Shown here in pieces: positions 1-7,881 of a DNA stretch of 15,896 nt. A program made the position numbers and the translations under genes. The stretch lies in contig CALBNP010000017.1 in the NCBI GenBank assembly GCA_937896505.1, forward strand, positions 1-15,896, in the 5' to 3' direction. Source of the DNA: an uncultured Bacteroidales bacterium (lineage in GTDB: Bacteria > Bacteroidota > Bacteroidia > Bacteroidales > F082). The notes beneath the pieces are model-generated. The model was not told where the DNA came from, did not search any database, and worked only from the letters and a program-made list of their open reading frames with translations. How positions within the stretch are numbered: the stretch's first letter is position 1; every line of letters starts with the position of its first letter.

Positions 1-20
1 CAACAAACCGATTGGCCATA

Positions 21-1226
21 TTAAATATGCACTACTTTAATTCCGCCAACGGGTAAACTAATATCTTTTCCAACAACATGTGGTTCTAAGTGGACTTGTT
101 TGGAGGAAGTATGTACCAAATCAAATCCTTTTAGCATCGGGACAATTGCACCACAACTTGGATTGGTACAACGAATTGTTCTTGCCCAATAAAATGCCAT
201 CGGTTTATTACCATTCTCATCACAAGGATACATCCATCCAACCTCTTTTTCCGTCTCTTTCAGCACACGTTTAGCATAAAACTCCACATCCCAAGCCAAC
301 CAGTTTGGCAAACGGACCAAGCCATCGGCAGAAGGCCAGTTTATGCCCTTTTCTTGGAGCATCCTTACGCCTTCATCGCCATACAGTTTCAAGAATTCTT
401 CTGCGCTGTAGGTAATCGGCTTGCCATATTTCTGCGGGAATTCGGCGCTGCCTTTTTCAATGATATGGGCAACAGGGTTAATGTCGTTGCCATAGCTGCG
501 GCAACCCAATCGGGCTGCTTCAAGCGGAATGGCTCCACCACCCGCGAAGGGGTCGAACACGCTGGGCATCTCGTTTTGGAAGGCTTCAATGGCATGGTGC
601 AAGGCTTCTTCCGCTTCGTCCACAGCCGCCGTTTTAACATGCCTGTCGGGAATGGCATACAAGGTTTTCTCGGCTTCCTTAATAGCCTGGTAAGCCCTGT
701 CGAAATCACGGCTCATCTTCTCAAACGAAAGGCTGCCATCCTTATCCGAATGGTAGGCCACCCAAATCAGTTTCCGGGCAATGCCAAGCACCCTTTCATC
801 GTTCTTGTTTTCCCATTTTATCAAGCAGTTGGCATCAAGTTGTTCGGACGGAGCCGTGGTTTTGCCTGCCAACATATTCCGCTGGCATTTGTCGGAAAAC
901 TTGCCCACGAACATCATCAGCCTGTGCCGAAGATTGTCCTCCATGGGGTCGTAGATTGAAGTATAGGGAATATCAGGATAGGGCGCATAAACCGACGAGT
1001 TCAACAGCGTTGCCACTGCATCCTTAAAGGCCTGCGGGCAATTCTCGTCCAAAGGGTCGGGAACAAGACTGGCAAAGACAATGGCCCTACATGCGGGCAA
1101 GGGTCTTCTGGCCCACCACAAATGCAAGGTGGAAATATGCCCGTGGCGAATCGATTTATCTCTAACGCTCTCTGCCGAAATCTCCTTAATCGGCATGGCT
1201 ACCTCTATCAGTTTCTTTGCTTTCAT
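21..1226 (-). CDS. DUF1156-type DNA methylase, apparently truncated
   Basis: Predicted N6-adenine-type DNA methyltransferase of a defence cassette. The start chosen is the ATG at 1226, because the protein then opens with the DUF1156 signature: a basic start, then IRHGHISTLHLWWARRPLP at about residues 28-46. An upstream extension to 1289 would lie inside the helicase gene. The AdoMet-binding motif I, DPFAGGG, is at about residues 225-231, followed by the GNDINPVA strand. A CTNPSCG zinc-like pair sits at about 353-359. The frame ends in TAA at 21-23 after about 401 codons, whereas family members are usually 800-1000 residues and carry the catalytic PPY motif in the missing half. No PPY-type catalytic motif is visible before the stop. 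The gene begins 4 bp after the helicase stop, so the two are probably co-transcribed. Family assignment is firm. Whether the stop is a mutation, a junction or a real end cannot be settled at the window edge. Confidence 0.85.
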   Translation of the reverse strand: MKAKKLIEVAMPIKEISAESVRDKSIRHGHISTLHLWWARRPLPACRAIVFASLVPDPLDENCPQAFKDAVATLLNSSVYAPYPDIPYTSIYDPMEDNLRHRLMMFVGKFSDKCQRNMLAGKTTAPSEQLDANCLIKWENKNDERVLGIARKLIWVAYHSDKDGSLSFEKMSRDFDRAYQAIKEAEKTLYAIPDRHVKTAAVDEAEEALHHAIEAFQNEMPSVFDPFAGGGAIPLEAARLGCRSYGNDINPVAHIIEKGSAEFPQKYGKPITYSAEEFLKLYGDEGVRMLQEKGINWPSADGLVRLPNWLAWDVEFYAKRVLKETEKEVGWMYPCDENGNKPMAFYWARTIRCTNPSCGAIVPMLKGFDLVHTSSKQVHLEPHVVGKDISLPVGGIKVVHI

Positions 1227-1230
1227 TTGC

Positions 1231-4200
1231 TCAGTCTTTCTTTGTTTCTTTCTTTTTCCAGTTTTCCAATGGCAAGTAGTATTGCACACCCTTCACCATC
1301 TTTTCAAAATCGAGTTCATTGCCAGGGTCGTTGACAATGTGCAGTTCCGGCTTGGTCTTGCAGTTGGTCACGATATACAGCCAAGCGCGTTTTCCAAGCT
1401 GGGTGAGACGATTCCATTCGTTTTCGCTCAGCATCACGCCATCGGTTCCCGAGCGGCCTTTCACTTCAATGTAGCGCTTCATGCCATCAGCGCCCACGCT
1501 TCTTATGTCGTAGCCCACGTTTCCTTTCGAAACGTCAACAGGCGTTCTTCCCTTCGATGTCTCGTAGCCCTTAGCCACTTGCATGGCAATGGCCTCCACT
1601 TCATCGTCACGGCTCATGCCGAAGTGGCTGTTGTATTCCACAGCACTCAGCGGCACCACATACGCACATCCCAACACCTCAGGCGGGCGTTGCTGCAACT
1701 CAACCATCTGCGCCATGGTAGCCAAACGCTCATCGCGACGTTTCTCAGCCTGACGGCGCAGTTCGAATTTCTTGGCAAGTTTCTCTTGCAGCTTCTCGCT
1801 GTCGCTGTACAGGCATTTGCCTTGCAGGTCGTTTATCTCAAGGTCCAAATCCTCAATGACGCGTGCAAAGGCTTCGTTGAGATATAGGGTCCTCGCTTCA
1901 TTGTCTTCGGCAACCCTTTTCTTGGTTTGCTCATACAATGGTTCGGCAATGTTATCAAAGGCCCAAGCCATCACTTCTGCCTCATCTTCAACATCAGGCG
2001 GCACTATCTCCTTGGCGTATTTCACCGGAATATCCAAGTCGATAAGTTTTGCCGGCGATGTGGAACTGAATTCACTGGCAGCATTTTTGCAGACCAAAGC
2101 CATATTCTCGTTGGCCACATTGTCGCCGTCCTTCGAAGGCCTGTTGTCGGTGATTTGGTTTTTCACATAGAATGCCAGATAACTTTCAGTGTCCTCAGGC
2201 GACACTAATATTGTTCCCTTCATCATCTCGTCGCGGAACAAATCCCTTACGGTATCCACCAAGCAGTCGAACAACGGATTGCCAGGGTTCACATAATGAG
2301 CTTTGCCTAACACCGAACTTGCATTGCTATAATCAAGGAAGATATGTTTATCGAAGCAGAAAAGGATATGGGTAAGATTATCCGAGTAAATCTTATAATC
2401 GCGTTTTAGGCGTTCGGCAACCACATCCGGTACTTTGGTTATCTTATAGATGCCATCCTGCACTTGTTGATATTCGCCGCCAAGATATCTGAAAGCCTTT
2501 TCGAAGAACAAACGGATGTAGATAGGCTGAAGCCGTTTCTCGTCAGAGTCTTCCTTCAGCATCTGAGCCTCGTGGAAATCCACCTTGCTCGTTGCCATCG
2601 ACTTCGTGTTTTCCTCGATTTTCTTCTTGAACAAGTCTTTCATCTCGTCATTGTCCTTGGCAATGAACAAATCCAACTGCGATTCGTTCCCATTGAACAC
2701 GGATGAGATGATGTCGTCTAACGAAATGCCTTTCAGCACGTCCTGAATCACGTCATACACACGGTCGTCGCCCAAGCCTTCACGAATGTTGTCCAACTTC
2801 ACCAAAAGTTTTGAGAGCACCTGACCTTCGCGTGTGTTGTCGGCCACCATGTTGAACACCCACACGTCGCGTTTCTGTCCATAACGGTGGATACGTCCCA
2901 TACGCTGTTCAAGACGGTTTGGATTCCACGGAATATCCCAGTTGATGAGCAGACGGCAGAACTGCAAGTTGATACCTTCGCCCGCTGCATCGGTGGCAAT
3001 CATTATCTGAGCCTCATTTCTCATGAACTTCAGCTGAGCTTGGCGGCGTTCGTCCACCGACATGCCACCATGTATGGTAGTCACCTTATAGCCGTTGTTC
3101 TTAAGCCTATCTTCAAGGTAGATTAAAGTGTCCTTGTGTTCAGTGAAAAGTACAAGTTTCTCGCCATCCACCACGCCTTGGCTCTTCAACAGGCTTTTCA
3201 ACTCCTGGTACTTCTTTTCTTCCTGGTTACGCGCATAAAGGTTGTTGGCCATTTCATACAAGGCCTTCACCTCGGCAGCTTCACGTTTCAAGTCCTTGGG
3301 GCTGGAAGCCGTCGTAAACCATTTCAGTTTCTTAGGGTCCGACAAGATGTTATCCAAGGCATCCTTTTCGTCGTCGTCCATATCTTCGTAATCATCCACG
3401 TTGTCCACATCGATGATTTCCTCAATCTTCTCCTTTTGGTTCCAGAGTGCAGGATTCTTCTCCAACTCGTCCACCAATTCCTGCAAGGCAGTCCAACGTC
3501 GCTGCAAAGTATTTTTGATGGCATATATCGAACTCACCAACCTACGCTGCATGACGGTCAGAGCCAAGGTGACATGAATGTTTTTCGATGTAAGGGCTTC
3601 TTCCTTGCGCTTTGTCAAATACTTGGTAACGGCATCATACAGTTCTTTTTCTTCAGGAGTCAGCTGATACGAAACCGTCTTTGTGTTACGCTTCACATAC
3701 AGTTGGTTGCCATCCCAATCCTTCATGTCCTCTTTCAGGCGACGGATGAAGAATTTGTTGATGCCATCCTGACTAATTTCCTTAATACGGTCGGCAGCAA
3801 TGTCGGCAGTAGAGAAAATATCTTCATCTAACAACTGGAGCAAACGCTTGAAGGTGTCGTCTCTTCCTCTATGCGGCGTAGCCGTCAGAAGCAAGATATG
3901 TTCGCAGCGTTTCGACAACTCGTATGCCGCTTCGTATCGGCGCGACCTATAGGTCTTCAATCCGTATTCGTAAGCCGAAAGTTTGTGTGCCTCATCAAAG
4001 ATGACCAAATCCCAGTTGGTGTTTTCAAGCACCTTCATGTACTTATCACGGCACACCAAATCGATGGATGCCACAATGCGGTCTTTGGTCTGGAAAATCG
4101 TTGGGTCTGAGTTGAAGACTTCACTGTTCACCAAGGTAAAAGGCAGATTGAACTTCACCAACATTTCATCTTCCTGCCATTGCTTCGTCAGGCCACCAGG

Positions 4201-4662
4201 AGTAACGATAAGGATACGTTCCACCATCTTTCTCATCAGCATTTCCTTGATGAGCAAGCCCGCCATGATGGTCTTACCAGCGCCAGTATCGTCAGCCAGC
4301 AAGAAACGTATCTTTGGCTGAGGCAGCAAGAACTTATACACAGCCTCCACTTGATGAGGCAATGGGTCAACCACGCTACAGTTGATGGCGAACAAGGGGT
4401 CGAACTGATAAGCCGTCTTTATCCGTTCAGCCTCGGCAAACAACTTGAATTTTTCAGGATCACCTTTGAAGTTGAATTTGCCTTCATCCGCAAGAATCTC
4501 CAATTCCTCAATCTTTTCCTTTGTGACGATGACGCTCTTTGAGATATTGGTATTCACCCCTTTATAGGTAATGGAATAACGGCTGCCAAGCGTCTGAATC
4601 TTAATCACGACGACCGACTCGCTCGGTATCAAATTCTTAATGACATTGCCAACTTCAATCAT
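1231..4662 (-). CDS. SNF2-family helicase with C-terminal DUF3883 domain
   Basis: Superfamily 2 ATP-dependent DNA translocase of 1143 residues, of the type paired with DUF1156 methylases and DISARM-like systems. Seen from the ATG at 4662: Walker A in LADDTGAGKT (about 123-132), Walker B DEAH (about 223-226), motif III TATP (about 260-263), then the second RecA lobe with LFTEHKDT, the ATDAAGEGINLQ block and motif VI QRMGRIHRYGQ (about 586-596). The C-terminus holds a DUF3883 domain with D-(n)-ExK spacing (YDI, then IEVKGR, about 1052-1068). This resembles a PD-(D/E)xK restriction-nuclease fold, so cleavage is possible. A very acidic stretch (about 418-438, rich in D and E) separates the lobes. 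The first in-frame ATG at 4704 would add a hydrophobic MVFFLLLELL start overlapping a candidate -7 box, so 4662 is preferred. The methylase follows immediately. Confidence 0.9.
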   Translation of the reverse strand: MIEVGNVIKNLIPSESVVVIKIQTLGSRYSITYKGVNTNISKSVIVTKEKIEELEILADEGKFNFKGDPEKFKLFAEAERIKTAYQFDPLFAINCSVVDPLPHQVEAVYKFLLPQPKIRFLLADDTGAGKTIMAGLLIKEMLMRKMVERILIVTPGGLTKQWQEDEMLVKFNLPFTLVNSEVFNSDPTIFQTKDRIVASIDLVCRDKYMKVLENTNWDLVIFDEAHKLSAYEYGLKTYRSRRYEAAYELSKRCEHILLLTATPHRGRDDTFKRLLQLLDEDIFSTADIAADRIKEISQDGINKFFIRRLKEDMKDWDGNQLYVKRNTKTVSYQLTPEEKELYDAVTKYLTKRKEEALTSKNIHVTLALTVMQRRLVSSIYAIKNTLQRRWTALQELVDELEKNPALWNQKEKIEEIIDVDNVDDYEDMDDDEKDALDNILSDPKKLKWFTTASSPKDLKREAAEVKALYEMANNLYARNQEEKKYQELKSLLKSQGVVDGEKLVLFTEHKDTLIYLEDRLKNNGYKVTTIHGGMSVDERRQAQLKFMRNEAQIMIATDAAGEGINLQFCRLLINWDIPWNPNRLEQRMGRIHRYGQKRDVWVFNMVADNTREGQVLSKLLVKLDNIREGLGDDRVYDVIQDVLKGISLDDIISSVFNGNESQLDLFIAKDNDEMKDLFKKKIEENTKSMATSKVDFHEAQMLKEDSDEKRLQPIYIRLFFEKAFRYLGGEYQQVQDGIYKITKVPDVVAERLKRDYKIYSDNLTHILFCFDKHIFLDYSNASSVLGKAHYVNPGNPLFDCLVDTVRDLFRDEMMKGTILVSPEDTESYLAFYVKNQITDNRPSKDGDNVANENMALVCKNAASEFSSTSPAKLIDLDIPVKYAKEIVPPDVEDEAEVMAWAFDNIAEPLYEQTKKRVAEDNEARTLYLNEAFARVIEDLDLEINDLQGKCLYSDSEKLQEKLAKKFELRRQAEKRRDERLATMAQMVELQQRPPEVLGCAYVVPLSAVEYNSHFGMSRDDEVEAIAMQVAKGYETSKGRTPVDVSKGNVGYDIRSVGADGMKRYIEVKGRSGTDGVMLSENEWNRLTQLGKRAWLYIVTNCKTKPELHIVNDPGNELDFEKMVKGVQYYLPLENWKKKETKKD

Positions 4663-4683
4663 AGGTGCTGGTTTTAAAAGCTC

Positions 4684-4691
4684 CAAAAGTA
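4684..4691 (-). promoter_or_regulatory. Candidate -7 box for the helicase gene
   Basis: TACTTTTG on the minus strand fits the Bacteroidetes -7 consensus TAnnTTTG and lies 21 bp upstream of the chosen ATG at 4662. No TTTG -33 element is seen at the usual 19-21 bp distance. The 270-bp spacer 4663-4932 that contains it is AT-rich and shows no gene and no convincing terminator hairpin for the operon ending at 4933, so read-through into the helicase is possible. Confidence 0.3.
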
Positions 4692-4932
4692 GGAAAAAAA
4701 CCAAGACACTATAATTATTTATTTATATATACAAATAGAACAAGCTATTAAATCATTATGAATGAGGGTTATATGGTATTGCGATTGATGGATAATTTAT
4801 TTTTGTGGGACTTATTGCAGTCGGGCACTATATTTTGAGATTGAGCAGACTTAATTAGTTAGAATGGTTGATTTAGGTTTGTGATTATGGGAAGGAAGAT
4901 TATTATCTTGCAAAAGAAAAACAAATTAGCAC

Positions 4933-5982
4933 TTATTGATTCTCATCATTTTTAACAGAATCTAATGGAAAATACTGTCCAGCATTTCCATATGTTATAA
5001 TATCCACAAATGCTTCATTCTTTTTGAAGTGGTAATCATACTGAATAACTCCATAGTCAGAATTTAACTGATAATCTTCCATCTCTTCAAGTTGTGTCAT
5101 GTGTAATGCACCTGCTTTTGCATAAATATTCTGAACATCTTTCACAGGGAGTCCATTCGCCTTGAAAACTGTTGATGCAGCAAAATCAAATCTTGGCCCC
5201 AAATTATTTGCAATATTTATCGCTCCTTTTGAACAATGATGAGGAACTTTTATCCATCTCATATTTTTAATAATTTCACTTTCAATCCCATTTGCATGTT
5301 CATTCTCTGTATCTCCTCCAAAATAAAAATCATAACCATCAAGTGACATTAAAAATGAAATCGATAATTCATTAGGCTTATTGAATTGTTTTCCTGCAGT
5401 TACGTAACAATCTGTTCTATATCCTAAAGGGGTAAGAAATCGGAAATATAGTTCTTTATATTCTGCATTATCTTCAGAAACAATGCGCATTGGATAAATG
5501 CTAGTTGAATAGTCCCCATTTGCAGATATGCTCCGCCATATTTCTTTGATATTAGGATGTTTTTCCACCAAAGTCCAGATGTTATTGTATATTTCAACAG
5601 CTTTTTTACTTTCACCTTTCAATAAATCTTCCGTTAAATTAGGATAGTAAAACTTTGGCAAAAAAACGATAAGGTTATCATGGAAAAAATCTTTGATTAG
5701 GCTGTCAATCCCCAAGGAATGATCATAGTGCGGATGAGTCCAACATACAAAATCAAGTTCTTGTACATTATATTTTTTCAATAGCTTTCGAACAAGATTT
5801 AGATTGACTGTTTCGTAACAATCAATTACCATTGACATGATTATTTTCTCTTCATCATTAGCACTATCTCGGAAAAGAACAATAATTGATTCTCCAATAT
5901 TTTTATAACCAATTACGAATAAACTGATTGTGAGATCGTCAAATGAAGAAACATAGAATTCTTTTTTAAAACAATTCATCAT
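4933..5982 (-). CDS. ComEC-type metallo-beta-lactamase-fold hydrolase
   Basis: Predicted metal-dependent hydrolase of about 350 residues, likely a nuclease or phosphodiesterase. The metal-binding signature THPHYDH is at about residues 82-88 (H83, H85, D87, H88). A second ligand set is in FYFGGDTE (D at about 224) and VPHHCSKGA (H at about 248-249). The NELSISFL plus GGDTE arrangement is typical of the MBL domain of ComEC/Rec2-like proteins rather than of antibiotic lactamases. No signal peptide or membrane segment is evident, so it is probably cytosolic. The start is taken at the tandem ATG near 5982, which overlaps the end of the 65-aa gene by 17 bp and suggests translational coupling. The GTA-like extension to 6006 is possible but less likely. 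It is the last gene of the five-gene operon, the usual position for an effector. The substrate is unknown. Confidence 0.82.
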   Translation of the reverse strand: MMNCFKKEFYVSSFDDLTISLFVIGYKNIGESIIVLFRDSANDEEKIIMSMVIDCYETVNLNLVRKLLKKYNVQELDFVCWTHPHYDHSLGIDSLIKDFFHDNLIVFLPKFYYPNLTEDLLKGESKKAVEIYNNIWTLVEKHPNIKEIWRSISANGDYSTSIYPMRIVSEDNAEYKELYFRFLTPLGYRTDCYVTAGKQFNKPNELSISFLMSLDGYDFYFGGDTENEHANGIESEIIKNMRWIKVPHHCSKGAINIANNLGPRFDFAASTVFKANGLPVKDVQNIYAKAGALHMTQLEEMEDYQLNSDYGVIQYDYHFKKNEAFVDIITYGNAGQYFPLDSVKNDENQ

Positions 5983-6163
5983 AGTGTTCTTCAATATGAG
6001 TTGCAACGATGACAGTGCCCCATGATATTTTGGTTTCTACAGTACTCGTGCGATACTTAGAGACATCACGATCATAGTTGCTAATAATTGCGATATTGCA
6101 ATCAACGACTTTTGTGACACGACTTGTTTGTTTGCTCAAATAATCCTCAACATTCTTATCCAT
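5966..6163 (-). CDS. Small 65-aa protein of unknown function, operon middle gene
   Basis: Not recognised. It begins MDKNVEDYLSKQ and ends THIEEHYDELF, with no transmembrane segment or cysteine cluster. Its start (ATG at 6163, or 6172 for three more residues) overlaps the TAA of the kinase-fusion gene by 8 bp, and its end overlaps the MBL gene start by 17 bp. Coupling on both sides, in the only frame that fits the compact layout, argues that it is a real gene rather than a shadow. By position it could be an adaptor or a small partner of the hydrolase, like the small middle components of three-component conflict systems. That is inference from layout only. Confidence 0.65.
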   Translation of the reverse strand: MDKNVEDYLSKQTSRVTKVVDCNIAIISNYDRDVSKYRTSTVETKISWGTVIVATHIEEHYDELF

Positions 6164-7484
6164 CAATTTCATCCTTTACCTTTATGCATGAATCGAGATA
6201 TCTTTCACTTACCACATTGACAAACATGTCAAACATCTTATCCTGCATTTTCTCATTTAAATATGATTCTATAGATTGTTCTTCACTTACTGTTTCTAGC
6301 GTATCTGCATATATGTATGAATCGACGTCATAGATTAGTCTGAGCTTATCATTAGGGATACGTTCAATACGTTGAATCACATTGAATTTTACATCATCAA
6401 TATGCAAAAAATCTGTCAATGTTGACATATCTTTGGATCCACCTTGTTTCCAACTATTTTTCACGGTGAAATTATCATTGAAATAATCATCAATTGGATC
6501 CTTAGCATTCAATATTTGAACATCAATTTTTCTAACTCCAAGACGTTGGAACTTAACAAATTGGTCTTGTTTCATGATGTTATTCATCAAAGAAATCATC
6601 AAAGACGAATATTCACCGCTTCCTTTATAATTGTTTCCGCAATCTATTGATAATGTAATGGATGTGTTGTCTATATCTAATCTCGCTTGGGAATTTGTCG
6701 TGTCTTTCCATTTACTAAAACGGAAAATGGTTTTATCTTGTGCTTTTGTGACAGGAAGCCCACCTGTTCCTGCGTCTTCGGGCAAAAAGCTTACATTTAA
6801 TTCTCTTTGAGGAATCTCCTCAAGAATTGCAAATTTTGATTTGATTGCCTCTGATTGCTTAATCATATCAACAAATGAACCAATGTTTATTACCCCAGAA
6901 AAATCAAGACGAATAATAACGGTCTTTAGCATTTCTGAATAGATGTTCTCTCTAGTATATTTCTTCATTATTTTATCTAATTGATTTAATATCACTTCAT
7001 AATTCACGACACCTGAAGTATCTATAAAAAACAGAGGAATATTAAGTTCCTGAGACACAAATTTAGCTTGTTCGATTTCGGCATTTTGCAGTTCTTGTAT
7101 ATGGTCTAAATCATATGATATCCCATCCCTTTCTTTGAGTCGTTTTTGAACGATATCGACAGCACAAGTTGTTAGAACAATTCCACCAAGGCTCAAAGAA
7201 GCGAATGTATCTATTGGTACAGATTCACAAAGTCCGTCTTCATTCCACAAAGCAAAATGTCCATCAATAATATAAGAACTATCTCCTGAGGTATTTTGTG
7301 CTAATAATTGACGTAATACTTCTTGGTTATATTTTACATTCTCAACTTGTTTGGACTTTTTATCCCAATTCAAAAGACCACTTGCAGAAACATACTTACA
7401 TAAATATGCCTCAACAAGTCTTTTGCATAATGAACCTTTTCCCGATCCATGCACGCCACCGACAAATATTTTAGGTCTTGCCAT
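6156..7484 (-). CDS. Adenylate-kinase-like P-loop protein fused to a TIGR04255-like domain
   Basis: Two-domain protein of 442 residues. Domain 1 (about 1-175) is a P-loop kinase-type NTPase. It has Walker A GGVHGSGKGS at residues 9-18, a YIIDGHFALW block (D74, H76) equivalent to the substrate/Mg block of AdkA-like kinases, and an arginine/lysine-rich lid (VQKRLKERDG, about 112-121). Overall it resembles archaeal-type adenylate kinase or AAA_33 ATP-binding proteins. Domain 2 (about 188-435) begins VIIRLDFSGVI and contains FQRLGVRKID followed by an aspartate-rich DYF segment. This pattern recalls the TIGR04255 family, which is sporadic in bacteria and of unknown function. The start at 7484 sits 10 bp after the ASCH gene. 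It may phosphorylate a nucleotide or RNA end, or act as an NTP-fuelled switch. The kinase call is good; the TIGR04255 call is moderate. Confidence 0.75.
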   Translation of the reverse strand: MARPKIFVGGVHGSGKGSLCKRLVEAYLCKYVSASGLLNWDKKSKQVENVKYNQEVLRQLLAQNTSGDSSYIIDGHFALWNEDGLCESVPIDTFASLSLGGIVLTTCAVDIVQKRLKERDGISYDLDHIQELQNAEIEQAKFVSQELNIPLFFIDTSGVVNYEVILNQLDKIMKKYTRENIYSEMLKTVIIRLDFSGVINIGSFVDMIKQSEAIKSKFAILEEIPQRELNVSFLPEDAGTGGLPVTKAQDKTIFRFSKWKDTTNSQARLDIDNTSITLSIDCGNNYKGSGEYSSLMISLMNNIMKQDQFVKFQRLGVRKIDVQILNAKDPIDDYFNDNFTVKNSWKQGGSKDMSTLTDFLHIDDVKFNVIQRIERIPNDKLRLIYDVDSYIYADTLETVSEEQSIESYLNEKMQDKMFDMFVNVVSERYLDSCIKVKDEIDG

Positions 7485-7494
7485 AAATTACATC

Positions 7495-7881
7495 TTATAA
7501 TAGATAATCTTTGCTTACATAACAAAATGATTGTGGCGGAGTAAAATTACCGAACACAGAGTAAGGATTGATAGGCTCATCATACGACTTGAATGATTTT
7601 ATCTCCAATGCGTATGCGATATCCTTGTTATAATAGTACTCTTTAAAATACTCTTCCGAAATTCCTGACAATTGATTAGTCATAGCCCATATTCTATTAG
7701 GTTTCCCTTCTAAAACATCACCCAACTCAAACTCTCCAATAATTCTGCAAACAGGACTTGATGCATATACATAGACCTTTTGAACATGTTTTTTAAAACA
7801 TGTTTTGCGAAATTCATATTTCTTTCTGCCAGCAACAATTTCCTCAACAAATTGGGGTTTAATCGATAAAATAGCGTTCAT
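7495..7881 (-). CDS. ASCH-domain (PUA-fold) protein
   Basis: Single-domain protein of 128 residues matching the ASCH family: LSIKPQFVEEIVAGRKKYEFRK at the N-terminus (the conserved lysine-pair/ExRK binding edge), then KVYVYASSPVCRIIGEFEL. ASCH domains share the beta-barrel of PUA/EVE/YTH proteins and are thought to bind RNA or modified nucleobases; some have nucleoside hydrolase or RNase activity. The ATG at 7881 is chosen over a GTG at 7887 because AGGAGG lies 5 nt upstream of it. The gene overlaps the end of the GNAT-PUA gene by 23 bp, which indicates coupling. With a second PUA-like domain encoded just upstream, the operon appears devoted to recognising a nucleic-acid or nucleotide feature. 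Confidence 0.85.
   Translation of the reverse strand: MNAILSIKPQFVEEIVAGRKKYEFRKTCFKKHVQKVYVYASSPVCRIIGEFELGDVLEGKPNRIWAMTNQLSGISEEYFKEYYYNKDIAYALEIKSFKSYDEPINPYSVFGNFTPPQSFCYVSKDYLL

Noticed and set aside
1..19. ATG at 19 on the minus strand opening MANRFV, as the start of a new gene or transposon
   Set aside because: Only six codons are visible, so nothing can be concluded.
1081..1887. Plus-strand open frame of 268 codons
   Set aside because: It is antisense to the well-supported helicase and methylase genes, and its product is low-complexity without domains.
3136..3831. Plus-strand open frame of 231 codons
   Set aside because: Antisense to the helicase core between its two lobes, with no recognisable motif.
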